Shown one piece after another: positions 1 through 9,826 of a stretch of DNA of 64,000 nucleotides. Source of the stretch: Marinomonas sp. SBI8L (GTDB taxonomy: Bacteria > Pseudomonadota > Gammaproteobacteria > Pseudomonadales > Marinomonadaceae); assembly GCF_001624705.1 (NCBI RefSeq), contig NZ_JSEO01000003.1:310001-374000 (forward strand), in the 5' to 3' direction. Made by a program: the position numbers and the translations under genes. The first letter of the stretch is position 1. Each line of letters begins with the position of its first letter. Under the pieces are notes generated by a model that ran no database searches, was not told the origin of the DNA, and saw only the letters and a program-made list of their open reading frames with translations.

Positions 1-39
1 TTTTATGCTGAGAAAATAATATTGTGAGCCTAAGAAGGT

Positions 40-753
40 TTAAGGTGCCACATACAGTTCGCCTAGCACTTCTTTTAGTTTCCCTGTATTTCTTAATGCT
101 TCTAACCTTGTATTGAAACCTTTGATAAAGCTTGGCTCAACGCCGCGACAGACTAAGGCGTCATTATGGATAGCGATAGGTTGCATCTCGTCATAGTGAA
201 AGCGGTTAGGATCGACTTCTTTAAATGCCTGATAAATATCTGGTGCATAGGCGATCATAGTGTCGATTCTATGAATCGCCAGCATTTTAAAATTTTGCAA
301 TAAGCTATTGGTGACTGAGTGGGTAAAATTGCCTGCAGCCACTGCTTTGCCGTAATTCATTCCACGTTCTAGTCCCACTCTTTTTCCAACTAACTGGGTT
401 AACTCGGTATAAACCTCATCTTCGGTAAGACTGAATATATAGGCCTTGGCTCTATTTAACGGTTGAGTTGCTCTGACTTCGTTTCCAAATGAGTAAAAAT
501 CAGGATTGAGATTTGCTGGGGATAAACAGCAATTTGTACAGGTTTTAAACTTATTACTTGCTCTGTGATTGGGAAGTACTTGCAGTGAAATAGAATGATT
601 CTCTGGAGTAGCAAGCCTAATAACCTGATCGTAAACACCCTGCTTATCATACTGAAACAAGCCAGGAATAAACTGAACATACAGATTGATTGGCTCAGCT
701 TTAATAGCGCTTGGCAAAAGTATAATGCAATACAGGCAGAGGCGTTTAAACAT
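40..753 (-). CDS. Periplasmic solute-binding-type protein (family 3-like), hypothetical
   Basis: A 237-residue exported protein. Residues 1-19 form a signal peptide (MFKRLCLYCIILLPSAIKA) and the rest has the size and pattern of a family-3 periplasmic solute-binding domain, with a short GKRVGLERG stretch near residue 123 typical of the start of the second lobe. It is a distant member with no clear ligand. There is no permease or ATPase beside it, so it may be an orphan binding protein or a sensor accessory rather than part of an ABC importer. A cysteine cluster (CTNCC, near residue 72) is unusual for the family. It lies downstream of a chemoreceptor on the same strand, separated by about 160 bases and a hairpin. 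Family assignment is moderate; function is unknown. Confidence 0.6.
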   Translation of the reverse strand: MFKRLCLYCIILLPSAIKAEPINLYVQFIPGLFQYDKQGVYDQVIRLATPENHSISLQVLPNHRASNKFKTCTNCCLSPANLNPDFYSFGNEVRATQPLNRAKAYIFSLTEDEVYTELTQLVGKRVGLERGMNYGKAVAAGNFTHSVTNSLLQNFKMLAIHRIDTMIAYAPDIYQAFKEVDPNRFHYDEMQPIAIHNDALVCRGVEPSFIKGFNTRLEALRNTGKLKEVLGELYVAP

Positions 754-861
754 AGTATCCGTCTTTAAGCCGATGAACTTAGCTTTAATACTATGACCTA
801 AAAGGTGAAGTTTCGAATTTCTTTTAGCTTTTTTGAGCGAGTAAAGTAAAGCTTGAGAGGT

Positions 862-891
862 GACCCACTTTATAAAAAGATAAAGTGGGTC
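862..891 (-). terminator. Hairpin downstream of chemoreceptor
   Basis: A perfect 12-bp inverted repeat (GACCCACTTTAT / ATAAAGTGGGTC) with a 6-base loop lies about 25 bases past the stop of the chemoreceptor at 916-3042. No clear T-run follows it on the minus strand, so it may be an RNA-stabilising hairpin rather than a classical intrinsic terminator. Confidence 0.4.
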
Positions 892-915
892 GTATGATGG
901 GGCAATTAACTTGTC

Positions 916-3042
916 TTAAACTTTAAATTTAGTGACAAGTTGTTTTAGCTCATCCGCATGAAGTTCTAGCTGCTGGCTAGTTTCATTTGAGTTAGTTGCA
1001 CCTGTTGCTGTTTGAGTTGCAACCGAAGTGATGTTGTTCACATTAGTACTAATGCTATCTGTTACGCTTCTTTGTTGTTCAGCGGCACTGGAAACTTGAA
1101 TGATAAGGTCATTTACTTCATCGATATTCTGGATGATGTTAACGAGTTTCTCATTAGCTTCTGTTGTCATTGCTTCGGACTCGTGTGCTCTTTCACTGCC
1201 CACTTCCATTGAGTTAACGGCTTCTAGCGCACTGGTTTGAAGGCGTTCAATTTTTTCTTGAATTTCAGCCGTTGAATCTTGAGTACGCTTAGCCAGTGAA
1301 CGAACCTCATCGGCTACTACTGCAAAACCACGACCCTGCTCACCCGCTCGTGCCGCTTCAATCGCAGCATTAAGTGCAAGTAGGTTGGTTTGGTCTGCAA
1401 TATCACGAATCACATCCATGACAGTGTGAATCTCTTTACTGTCATGGCTAACTCGGTTGATAACTTCGCTGGAGTGTTTAACGTCCTGGGCTAGTGCTTC
1501 AATCGAGCTATTTGCTTTATCCAATACTTTTTGGCCTTCAGCGGCAATGGCTTTCATTTGGCCTGTGGAGTCGGCGGCTGTAACTGTGTTGTCTGCTACG
1601 TTTTGAGCCGTTGCGCTAAGCTCGGTTACTGCTGATGCTAGCTGCATCACATCTTCTTGCTGTTGGCTTGCTCCTGTTAGGGTTTCTGCAGAAATTCGAG
1701 CCGACTGAGTTGCATTTCCTGTGATCTGGTCACTAGAGACAATAACCTGCTTTAGCAAAGGTTGAATCTGGTCAAGGAACTGATTACAAGCATCGCTAAG
1801 TTGGCCTAGTTCATCAACTGATTTGTGCTCAAGTCTATGGGTAAAGTCGCCTTGAGCCACTTGTTTCATAAAGCCTGTTAGCTTAACAACAGGTCGAGAA
1901 ATTTGGCTAGATAACCACCAGATAACGACGATAGAAATCAGCGTAATGAACAAGCCAACCAGAATAAAGCTGATATTTTGTTCAAACTGCTCAGCTTGAG
2001 TCATTTCGTTTAGCTCAATAAAGTCAGCTAGAACAACGGCTTTAGGTACACTGATCCAAAGAGACCAGTTAGGAATGTTAGCCCCAACCTTGATACTAAT
2101 CATGGCCTGGAAGTTATCATCTTCAGGGTCATTAATAAGCTCAAAGCTATCTTGGTTCATATTATTTATGATGTGGTTTGCTTTCTTAGGCAAGAAGTCC
2201 TTGATGTTATTACCAGTTTCTTCTCCTTCGCTGTCCGATGCTATGCCACCTCGATTACTTAAAATCAAAACACGGCTATGGCCATCATAAAGTTTGTCAC
2301 TGAGTTGTTTTGAAATTGCTTCTAAGCTTTTGAGAGAGATATCTAGTCCAGTGATACCCACAAATCTTTGATTAATCAAAATAGGGGTTACCAAGGAGGT
2401 AAGTAAAGTATCAACACCACCTACTTCATAGATATAAGGCTCAAGTAGGCAGTTATTGCGACTGTCTTTAGAGCAAAGGTAGTATTCACCAACACGGTCA
2501 GTCCCATCAGGGCGGCTAGTATCTTCATAACCGACCAAGGGATCAACCTGAGGTTTACCTAGATTAGAACGAGTCCAGTAAGGAATAAAGCGACCACTGG
2601 CATCATAGCCAAGATGGTTTTGGCCTTGATACTTTTCATCTTGGTTATCTAATGCATTTGGTTCCCACAGGGTATAAACCCCAAGAATTTCAGGACGATC
2701 TTTAAGCGCACTTTTTAAGATGCCATTAAAGTTATCACGAAGTTGATTCTGAGCCTCTGGCGTCTCTGCACCTTGTTTGAGGCTGATAAAGCTGCGCGCT
2801 AGGTCTTCATTAATTAAAAAAGCGCTTTGTAATAGGTTAGTTATATGTTCGGCGCTATTTTCCAAGCGACCCTCTAGTTGATCTTCGAACAAATCGAAAA
2901 ATACATCCTGAGTATTTTCTTGTACCTGCTCCTGTAATTGCTTTGTCGACAAAATAGAGAAAGCAGAAAGACAAAGTATGGCAATTAGTGTTGCAAGGCC
3001 AGTGAAGAGTGAGATTTTTAACTGAATTGATTTCATTAACAA
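916..3042 (-). CDS. Methyl-accepting chemotaxis protein with dCache sensor
   Basis: A 708-residue transmembrane chemoreceptor. The first membrane segment spans roughly residues 8-30, a large periplasmic dCache-type domain roughly 35-345, the second membrane segment roughly 355-377, then HAMP and a long cytoplasmic coiled coil. The conserved kinase-contact tip is clear ([18 protein letters not shown], followed by [12 protein letters not shown]). The sensor carries GRFIPYW and EPYIYEVGG stretches of the double-Cache type. It should bind a small periplasmic ligand directly and signal through CheA/CheW; the ligand cannot be read from sequence. No che genes are nearby. It appears monocistronic, with a hairpin downstream and about 500 non-coding bases upstream. 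Confidence 0.95.
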   Translation of the reverse strand: MLMKSIQLKISLFTGLATLIAILCLSAFSILSTKQLQEQVQENTQDVFFDLFEDQLEGRLENSAEHITNLLQSAFLINEDLARSFISLKQGAETPEAQNQLRDNFNGILKSALKDRPEILGVYTLWEPNALDNQDEKYQGQNHLGYDASGRFIPYWTRSNLGKPQVDPLVGYEDTSRPDGTDRVGEYYLCSKDSRNNCLLEPYIYEVGGVDTLLTSLVTPILINQRFVGITGLDISLKSLEAISKQLSDKLYDGHSRVLILSNRGGIASDSEGEETGNNIKDFLPKKANHIINNMNQDSFELINDPEDDNFQAMISIKVGANIPNWSLWISVPKAVVLADFIELNEMTQAEQFEQNISFILVGLFITLISIVVIWWLSSQISRPVVKLTGFMKQVAQGDFTHRLEHKSVDELGQLSDACNQFLDQIQPLLKQVIVSSDQITGNATQSARISAETLTGASQQQEDVMQLASAVTELSATAQNVADNTVTAADSTGQMKAIAAEGQKVLDKANSSIEALAQDVKHSSEVINRVSHDSKEIHTVMDVIRDIADQTNLLALNAAIEAARAGEQGRGFAVVADEVRSLAKRTQDSTAEIQEKIERLQTSALEAVNSMEVGSERAHESEAMTTEANEKLVNIIQNIDEVNDLIIQVSSAAEQQRSVTDSISTNVNNITSVATQTATGATNSNETSQQLELHADELKQLVTKFKV

Positions 3043-3551
3043 AGCTCTCTTGTTTAAAGTTTAATCAATATTGTGTGGGGGAGTAAAAAAGCCTAAGCAT
3101 TTCAACTGGTTATTGCTTTTATAACGGGACTGTATAAAACATCAATGTAAGTCATTGTTAAAAAGCGGTTGAATTGTAAACAAAATGTTATGCCTGTTCT
3201 AGGTTATTTTCCGTTATATGAGATAATTGTCGTTTTTATCTTTTTCGAAAATAAACCTATGTAGGACAACAAGTTGTCGTTTTTAAGCAAATAAAATCTA
3301 AGAAGGTGAAAATTAAGCTAAAGAAGTGAACCTGGCTTTTTAAAGAAGAGGAATTTTTGTTAATAAGGTAAATGCAAGGTAAATATATTAAGGATATTTC
3401 GTCATGTTAGTGTCTTATGTCTGATTTTTTATTTATTTAGTGTTTTGATTATGAGAGATATTACTTATCTGAAAGCGGCATTATTTATATAAAAAAACCA
3501 TGTACCTAGGTACATGGTTTTTATTTATCAGGATAAACTTAACTGTGAAAG
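3043..3551. other. Intergenic region, 509 bases
   Basis: AT-rich non-coding region between the chemoreceptor start and the end of the M6 protease gene. It holds the strong protease terminator at 3493-3522 and must contain the chemoreceptor promoter. I could not identify convincing sigma-70 or sigma-28 boxes and see no ORF of note. Confidence 0.6.
3493..3522 (-). terminator. Intrinsic terminator of M6 protease gene
   Basis: A perfect 30-bp palindrome centred on CTAG (arm AAAAACCATGTACCT) starts about 30 bases after the protease stop codon and is followed on the minus strand by a run of T. It should end protease transcription. Confidence 0.8.
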
Positions 3552-6074
3552 TTATAGGTTAAGTGTGATTTCCTTAGTTGTTACTGCGCCATCGTCGTCA
3601 GTGACAGTCAGGGTGATGATTTTCTCGCCTTTAGTTGGGAAAACGTGAAGAACAAAACGTCCTTTTTTCACCTTACCGTTTGGTAGAGTCCAAGTCGTAG
3701 AGACGATTTTGCCGTCTTCATCAGAGCTCTTAGACTTCAGCATTACTAGACGGCCCAAGTGTTTCACTTTCGCTTTAGCAACAGGTGCGATATTGTCAGG
3801 TTCAGTTGGCTCTTCACCCTTAACATTTAGACGAATAATGGCATATTCGTTATTGCCTTCTTGCTCAACAATCTCAACAGACAAGCCTTTCTCTGTTAAT
3901 AAGCGGCCAGAATCTGGTGCTTGAGGAGAGCTGTAGTCTTGATCATCTGAGAAGTAGTGGTTGCCCTCAAGATTGCTATCAATCAATTGGTTCCCATCAC
4001 TTGCTGTTAGAGTGAAAGGTGTTTGTGTCTGCAAAGAGAAAGTCGCATCACGCATTTGATAACGGGTTTGCGCAATCGCATTATCGTTCGCCCAAAGTAG
4101 CGCATTTTGGTCTGCATCAACGACACCTAACCAACCTTCGCCAGGGTGATTGCCAACCCAGTTGTCAGAACTTGATAGGTCAACATACCAAACCAATAAG
4201 CCTGGTTGGAAGTCCATGATTTGATCCATACGCTTGATGTTAGCTAGACCTTCATCAACGCTGTTATGACTACGCCATTGTAGTAGGTAGTAATGTTCTG
4301 CCGTGTGGAAACCTTGGTTAATGTTATAGCCGTTATAGCTAAATACATTGTCAGTTTCAGCGTCAGAGATTGGCTCAATAGTGCCATCTGCTACAAACTG
4401 AAGGTTATCAAGGTAGAAACCTTCTTCTGTCAAACCGCCGTCAGTGACATACTCAAAGCTTAATGTGATGTCTTGACCTGCCCAAGCAGTAACATCAAAT
4501 TCAGCATCAACCCAGCCATCGGAAGAGCCAGATAGGGCAGGTACTAAACCTGTTCCATAAGGGTCATCCATGGTTGTGATGTTACCGGCAATGGCCTCAC
4601 CGTTAATTAAGACACGAGCAAAGTCGTAATCCTTCTCGATTGTGAACCAAGCTTTAAATTGAAGGTGAACCTTACCAGCCGTTGGCACAGTCAAATTTGC
4701 AGACATTGAAGAGTTTAGATCATCACCCTTATTTGAGTAATAATGGTTTTCACCTTCAAATGGGGCCACACCGTCAACTTGTTTAAGCGGCAAATCAACG
4801 CGGACCAAGTTATCTTTACTGTTATCCGTGGTTTGGTGCAGGGTCACAAGTGTTGGGTTATCAGTTAGCTCTTCTAGAGTGAATCTTTGATCATTGATCC
4901 AGTTACCACCCATGTATTCTTGCAAGTAAACTTTCGCCCAAGCACTGAATGCACTAGGTTGAGTGCCACCAATTTTACCTGCCCAGCTACCTGATGACAT
5001 GATAGACCAATAAGATACTGGTTCACCTTGTCCTGTGTATTGAGTGTCATATTCATCTGGTAAGCCAAGGTCATGGCCATATTCGTGAGTACATACACCA
5101 GCCGCGGCATCGATAGGCTGCATTGTATAATCGTAAGCAACATATTCGCCGTTAAAACGATCAAGGCCACTTGATGTACCAGATAGGGCGTGAACATTAC
5201 CTAAGTTGTATCTGTGAGACCAAATTGCATCGTCACCTAAGACACCACCACCGGCTTCTTCACCTACTGACGCATGGAAAACCATAAGGTGATCAATCAT
5301 GCCATCAGGTTCACGGTAATTGCCGTCCCCATCATAATCGTATCTGTCTTCGATATCGAAATCTGCAAGGTTAATATTTGGATCTTTCGCTAGCTGATCA
5401 AGTGCTTCACGAACCAAACCCTGTGCATTTATATCATTGTCTGTAGTTGCAGAGTTGCCACCATAAGTTGCAGCTTTTTCACTCGCACGATACCAGCCAT
5501 ATACAGCACCATCGACAGAATAGGTTTCACCTGATTCGTCTTCATAGTACTGACGCATAGAAATAAGATTTTCATCATTCGGCCCTGTGTAGCCTGCAGG
5601 TGAGAACAGTAGGTCTTGATAATGATCTGTGCCGTAAGTGTCATAAAGCATTTCCGTATGCTCAGATGTCAAACCATTATCGTCCCAAGGTAGATCAGGG
5701 AAGTCGATGAGTAGTGCTAGCACTTTATCCGTGCGCATTTCTGGCTCAGTTAAAGCGGCACTTCTTAGTTGTTTATGACCACGGTTTTTGCCAATGGCTT
5801 TCAATACACGAGAGCGTTGCTCAAGCATTTTTTTATCTGGATTGTGGCTATCGATTTGGCCACCTTTACGCTTACGTTCTAGTAGCGCTTGTACTGCTGC
5901 ACGGCGTTCTTCGACGCTAGCATCAGCACTCAATTCGCCTTTTTTGATAAGCATTTGAGCAAGTTTGTCTTCATTGGCGATGGCCAAATCGGCAACAGGT
6001 TGTGCTTGTGTCGGCATGCTAGATAATGCCACCGCCACAGAGGCTGCAATTAGGGTTGTTTTAACCGGAATCAT
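3552..6074 (-). CDS. Secreted M6 family metalloprotease (immune inhibitor A-like) with PKD domain
   Basis: An 840-residue secreted zinc protease. Residues 1-25 are a signal peptide ending TQAQP. A helical propeptide follows to about residue 110, then the catalytic domain with HEYGHDLGLPDEYD, zinc ligands H330 and H334 and catalytic E331. A DYDGDGN stretch near residue 245 looks like a calcium loop. Residues about 470-560 form a beta-rich domain of the kind found after the catalytic domain in M6 enzymes, and the last 80 residues form a PKD domain. Known relatives include Vibrio PrtV and Bacillus InhA, which degrade host or environmental proteins. A small gene encoding a propeptide-like protein lies 72 bases upstream on the same strand, suggesting co-transcription. 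A strong terminator follows. Confidence 0.93.
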   Translation of the reverse strand: MIPVKTTLIAASVAVALSSMPTQAQPVADLAIANEDKLAQMLIKKGELSADASVEERRAAVQALLERKRKGGQIDSHNPDKKMLEQRSRVLKAIGKNRGHKQLRSAALTEPEMRTDKVLALLIDFPDLPWDDNGLTSEHTEMLYDTYGTDHYQDLLFSPAGYTGPNDENLISMRQYYEDESGETYSVDGAVYGWYRASEKAATYGGNSATTDNDINAQGLVREALDQLAKDPNINLADFDIEDRYDYDGDGNYREPDGMIDHLMVFHASVGEEAGGGVLGDDAIWSHRYNLGNVHALSGTSSGLDRFNGEYVAYDYTMQPIDAAAGVCTHEYGHDLGLPDEYDTQYTGQGEPVSYWSIMSSGSWAGKIGGTQPSAFSAWAKVYLQEYMGGNWINDQRFTLEELTDNPTLVTLHQTTDNSKDNLVRVDLPLKQVDGVAPFEGENHYYSNKGDDLNSSMSANLTVPTAGKVHLQFKAWFTIEKDYDFARVLINGEAIAGNITTMDDPYGTGLVPALSGSSDGWVDAEFDVTAWAGQDITLSFEYVTDGGLTEEGFYLDNLQFVADGTIEPISDAETDNVFSYNGYNINQGFHTAEHYYLLQWRSHNSVDEGLANIKRMDQIMDFQPGLLVWYVDLSSSDNWVGNHPGEGWLGVVDADQNALLWANDNAIAQTRYQMRDATFSLQTQTPFTLTASDGNQLIDSNLEGNHYFSDDQDYSSPQAPDSGRLLTEKGLSVEIVEQEGNNEYAIIRLNVKGEEPTEPDNIAPVAKAKVKHLGRLVMLKSKSSDEDGKIVSTTWTLPNGKVKKGRFVLHVFPTKGEKIITLTVTDDDGAVTTKEITLNL

Positions 6075-6146
6075 TCGTTAGTCCTTTAGCTAAAATTGGC
6101 GTTTTTATTTGCAAAAAACGCCAGCTTGTTTACTGGAATCAGAAAC

Positions 6147-6542
6147 TTAATTGAGTTTTTTGGGACTAACTTGTTCAGGCACTGGCTGACAAGCTGTTTT
6201 TGCTTGCGTGTCAGGGGCAGTTTTAGCAGGTTTGTTATGTGCTTTCTTTTGCATTTTCTTTTGTAGATAGTTCTGCAATGCTTGTTGCTGCTCAGATGGG
6301 CTTAATTCAGCACAAATGATACCTCTATCTATTAATGATTTGAGCAATCTTTCATCATTAATACTACTAGCGAAAAGTGAAAAAGATGGCTGTAGTAAGG
6401 CAACACAGACAAGCGTATAAAAAACATTTTTTTTAAACGTTTGATTCAAATGGCTTTTTGTTAAAGCCTTGAATAAGAAATCACCCATAACGAAACCTAA
6501 CAAGTTGTTCACAATAAACTCCGCTCTATTACAGTTTTTCAC
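6147..6542 (-). CDS. Small exported protein resembling the M6 protease propeptide
   Basis: A 131-residue protein from a GTG start. A hydrophobic segment at residues 39-57 (NVFYTLVCVALLQPSFSLF) looks like a signal peptide, so the true start may be further in: the ATG at 6488 (Met19) or the TTG at 6449, which would give a conventional 28-residue signal. None has a strong ribosome site. Residues 61-100 resemble the protease propeptide: INDERLLKSLIDRG matches IANEDKLAQMLIKKG, and SPSEQQQALQNYLQKKMQK matches SVEERRAAVQALLERKRKG at the same spacing. The tail is Lys/Pro/Ala-rich and disordered. With no catalytic domain it may act in trans as inhibitor, chaperone or secretion aid. This is inference; I know of no named family. 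Confidence 0.65.
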   Translation of the reverse strand: MKNCNRAEFIVNNLLGFVMGDFLFKALTKSHLNQTFKKNVFYTLVCVALLQPSFSLFASSINDERLLKSLIDRGIICAELSPSEQQQALQNYLQKKMQKKAHNKPAKTAPDTQAKTACQPVPEQVSPKKLN

Positions 6543-7012
6543 GAGGACTTCGTCAATAAAGTGTAAGCCAGTGTACTATTTATAGACGCATGATATGGCT
6601 ATAAAACACCCTTTATTTGATCTTGAACGACCGGACAAGATAAGAGATTGTTTTTTAAAAAGCGAATTTTTTTAGCTCCCTTCTTGTTAGGGCTCATCTT
6701 TTGGGCTAATGGATACCGTTTTTAAAGACTCGCTAGATAAAGTCAATAAAACGCAAAAAAGTGATCTAAAAAGACTAACAAAATCGCTTTTACGCGGTCT
6801 AAGTGCATTTACTATAACTTATTAATTATAGCTTTAATAATCCATGATTATGTCTCTGTCTAATTATTGAACAAAATATTATAGATTTATTTGGCTATTA
6901 AAAACCGTATTTCATTTCGCTTTTTGAGTTTCAAATGAGGTGCCCATTTCTAAGCTTGCGAGTCTGTTTTTGTACAGGCATGATGTTGGCAGACTTATGA
7001 AGGAGTGGGTGA
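6543..7012. other. Divergent intergenic region, 470 bases
   Basis: AT-rich non-coding DNA between the small propeptide-like gene (leftward) and the LysR gene (rightward). It should hold both promoters. A good ribosome site (AAGGAG) sits just before the GTG start at 7013. No other structure stands out. Confidence 0.6.
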
Positions 7013-7969
7013 GTGGATATTAATTTAGGGTTTGATTTAAAAGCACTTTCTGTCTTTGTATTAGTAGCGGAAACTGGCAATATGTCGCACGCTGCAGAGC
7101 GCCTTGGCACCACTCAATCATCCATTTCACAAACCTTATCCAGTCTAGAAGCGAACCTTAAAACTCAGCTTATTGATCGCAGTGTTAGACCTTTGGTGAT
7201 CACCTCTGCAGGTCGTTATTTCTACGATAGGGCCTCTTATTTATTAAAAGAAGCGGCTCAGACTAGCCGTGATATCAAGCAAGAAAATTATGAGCAACTA
7301 AGGCAAGTGAATATTGCTATTGTTGATTCTCTTGTGACAGCCGTGGGTGGTCCTATTCTAGATGCAGTAAAGCATAGAACCAGAGAGTGGAGTATTAAAA
7401 CGGGTTCTTCTCATATGCATGCCCATGGGCTCTTATCTCACCAGCTAGATATCATCTTATCTGACGATGCGTTAGAAGATCACCCAGATCTATGCCGCTT
7501 TCCAATTTTGCGTGAACCCTTCATCATTGCCTTGCCTAATGACTATAAGGTGAAGCAACTTGACCTAAATAGCTTGTGTCGAGATTTAGACTTTGTGCGC
7601 TATTCAGAACATTCTTTAATCGGCCAAACAATAGAAAGGTATTTAAGACGTATTCAATTAGAACCCGCTATGCGTCTCCAACTTGATAATTCCTATGCCA
7701 TTGCCTCTATGGTATCAGCAGGTGCTGGCTGGACCATTACTAGCCCATTATGCCTGTTCCAATCTGGTATTAAGATGCATCAGGTTCAATGTTTACCATT
7801 GCCAGGAGAAAGCTTTGTTAGAGCTTTAACCTTGGTGGCAAGAAACAACGAACTACTTGACTTACCTAAGACGATTGCTAAGGACAGTCGCGCTATTTTA
7901 AAAGAGAAATTTCTACAGGAAGTAGGGGCACATTTGCCTTGGTTAGAAGGCCAAATTGTGATTGATTAA
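7013..7969 (+). CDS. LysR family transcriptional regulator
   Basis: A 318-residue LysR-type regulator starting at GTG behind an AAGGAGTGGGTGA ribosome site. The N-terminal winged helix-turn-helix covers about residues 8-68 (GNMSHAAERLGTTQSSISQTLSSLE), then the linker helix and an effector domain to residue 310. It lies just upstream of, and parallel to, the permease / glutamine synthetase-like / dehydrogenase / amidotransferase operon, and is the natural candidate to control it. The inducer would then be the imported amine or a gamma-glutamyl intermediate. A palindromic hairpin overlaps its stop codon, so the permease probably has its own promoter in the 220-base gap. Confidence 0.92.
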   Translation: MDINLGFDLKALSVFVLVAETGNMSHAAERLGTTQSSISQTLSSLEANLKTQLIDRSVRPLVITSAGRYFYDRASYLLKEAAQTSRDIKQENYEQLRQVNIAIVDSLVTAVGGPILDAVKHRTREWSIKTGSSHMHAHGLLSHQLDIILSDDALEDHPDLCRFPILREPFIIALPNDYKVKQLDLNSLCRDLDFVRYSEHSLIGQTIERYLRRIQLEPAMRLQLDNSYAIASMVSAGAGWTITSPLCLFQSGIKMHQVQCLPLPGESFVRALTLVARNNELLDLPKTIAKDSRAILKEKFLQEVGAHLPWLEGQIVID

Positions 7970-7987
7970 GTTTCCAATTGGAAACTT
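7968..7987 (+). terminator. Probable intrinsic terminator of LysR gene
   Basis: Perfect 20-base palindrome AAGTTTCCAATTGGAAACTT overlapping the stop codon and continuing into a T-run at 7986-7990. The stem is AT-rich, so it is a modest terminator. It could also be a protein-binding palindrome. Confidence 0.5.
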
Positions 7988-8193
7988 TTTCTCTGTTAGT
8001 AATTGTTTTTTAAAGAAATATTCCGACACTATTAAATTTTTTAATAGTACGTTTTTATTTCAAATGATGGTGTTTGCAGCCACTAAAAATAATCTCTTAC
8101 TATCGAAAGGTATTCAGTTTTCAGCGCTGAATCGCTATTTGAAAATCAGAACAATCGCTTTATCCCGACAATAATTAGTAAAGGAATAGCAAG

Positions 8194-9624
8194 ATGTCAG
8201 ACAGTAATAGCGCAATGGGCTACGATTCAGTAGCCCAAGAATATCTTCAAAAAAGGCAACTCAAGCAAGGGGCCGCAGGATGGATTTTACTTGCGGGTCT
8301 TGGGGTGTCTTATGTTATCTCAGGTGACTTTGCCGGCTGGAACTTTGGTCTAGCGCAAGGGGGTTTTGGTGGCATGCTCATCGCCACTGTCATAATGGGG
8401 ATCATGTATACCTGCATGGTTTTGTCATTAGCAGAGCTTTCATCGTCATTGCCTACTGCGGGCGGTGGTTATAGCTATGCCAGACGTGCATTAGGTCGTA
8501 CAGGTGGCTTTTTAACCGGCACCGCCATACTACTTGAATACGCTATCGCACCGGCTGCGATCGCTGTTTTTATCGGTGGTTATTGTAATGAGTTATTTGG
8601 CTGGGATGGAGCAAGTGTCTATGCCGCCTTTTATGTGATTTTTATTGGTATTCATCTATTTGGTGCTGGTGAAGCGCTAAAGATTATGTTGGTTATCACT
8701 TCTATCGCTGCATTGGCCATTATTGCTTTTATTCTAGGCATGATTCCACACTTTGAAGTCGCCAACCTGATGGATATTTCTGTTGATGCCAGTGCCGTTG
8801 GTGCCAGTGCATTCTTACCTCAAGGTTATATTGGTATTTGGGCTGCCATTCCTTTTGCTATGTGGCTTTTCTTAGCGGTTGAAGGTGTGCCATTAGCAGC
8901 AGAAGAAGCAACAGATCCAGGCAAAGATCTACCTAGAGGTATTATCACCGCTATGGTAATTCTGTTGGTGTTCGGTGGTTTAGTCTTAGTTTTAGCCCCA
9001 GGTGGTTCTAGTGCGGAGTTGATGAAAGACCATGCAGCACCATTAGTTGGCGCGCTTCAGGCTGTTTATGGTGAAAACTCCATGGTAGCGACCTTTGTTA
9101 ACCTAGTGGGCCTCGCTGGTTTGATTGCTAGCTTCTTCTCTATCATTTATGCCTATTCTCGTCAGGTGTTTGCCTTGTCTCGCGCTGGCTACTTACCACG
9201 CTTCTTGTCTTTGACTGGCAAGCGCAAGGTGCCAACCTTAGCGCTAATTATTCCTGGCATCTTAGGTTTCTTACTCTCTTTAACAGGTGAGGGTGATTTG
9301 ATGATCACTATGGCCGTATTTGGTGCCACCTTGTCTTATGCCTTAATGACCTTGTCTCACATTATCTTGCGAGTAAAAGAGCCTGATCTTGAACGTCCTT
9401 ATAAAACGCCGGGTGGTGTGTTCACTTCAGGGATCGCCTGCGTATTAGCGGTTATTGCCTTTATTTCAACCTTCCTAGTTAGCCGTGAAGCGGCGATGTG
9501 GTCGGCTGTTTTCTACGGCATCATGGTGGCTTACTTCTTCTTGTATAGCCGTCATCATCTTGTAGCACAGGCGCCAGAAGAAGAGTTTGAAGCGATTGCA
9601 AATGCGGAAAAAGAGCTGAGTTAA
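8194..9624 (+). CDS. APC superfamily permease, ethanolamine-permease type
   Basis: A 476-residue inner-membrane transporter with about 12 hydrophobic segments. The N-terminal region is the amino acid/amine permease core and closely follows the ethanolamine permease family: GAAGWILLAGLGVSYVISGD then FAGWNFGLAQGG, and PTAGGGYSYARRALG in the loop after TM2-3. Family members import ethanolamine or related amines by proton symport. The following four enzymes suit stepwise oxidation of an amino alcohol through gamma-glutamyl intermediates, which supports an amino-alcohol substrate. A ribosome site (AAAGGAATAGCAAG) precedes the ATG. Family call is strong; substrate is inferred. Confidence 0.88.
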   Translation: MSDSNSAMGYDSVAQEYLQKRQLKQGAAGWILLAGLGVSYVISGDFAGWNFGLAQGGFGGMLIATVIMGIMYTCMVLSLAELSSSLPTAGGGYSYARRALGRTGGFLTGTAILLEYAIAPAAIAVFIGGYCNELFGWDGASVYAAFYVIFIGIHLFGAGEALKIMLVITSIAALAIIAFILGMIPHFEVANLMDISVDASAVGASAFLPQGYIGIWAAIPFAMWLFLAVEGVPLAAEEATDPGKDLPRGIITAMVILLVFGGLVLVLAPGGSSAELMKDHAAPLVGALQAVYGENSMVATFVNLVGLAGLIASFFSIIYAYSRQVFALSRAGYLPRFLSLTGKRKVPTLALIIPGILGFLLSLTGEGDLMITMAVFGATLSYALMTLSHIILRVKEPDLERPYKTPGGVFTSGIACVLAVIAFISTFLVSREAAMWSAVFYGIMVAYFFLYSRHHLVAQAPEEEFEAIANAEKELS

Positions 9625-9826
9625 GCGTTCAAAACCTAACAAATAAAGCGATTTTAATAAAAATATAAGCTAAATCAGAAATATAAGGATGTAAAAAGAG
9701 TACTGGTTAAGAGAGCTTAGGATGAGTTCTTTTAACTCTTGAAAGAAGTTAAATGCGTCGCTCGCCCTCCAGTTTTGGTGAGCTGACACTTCATAAAAAG
9801 AATATTTCGAACAAGAGTACGACATT

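Noticed and set aside
7962-8174. 70-codon ORF between the LysR gene and the permease
   Set aside because: It starts inside the LysR gene, crosses the palindromic terminator and has no conserved features.
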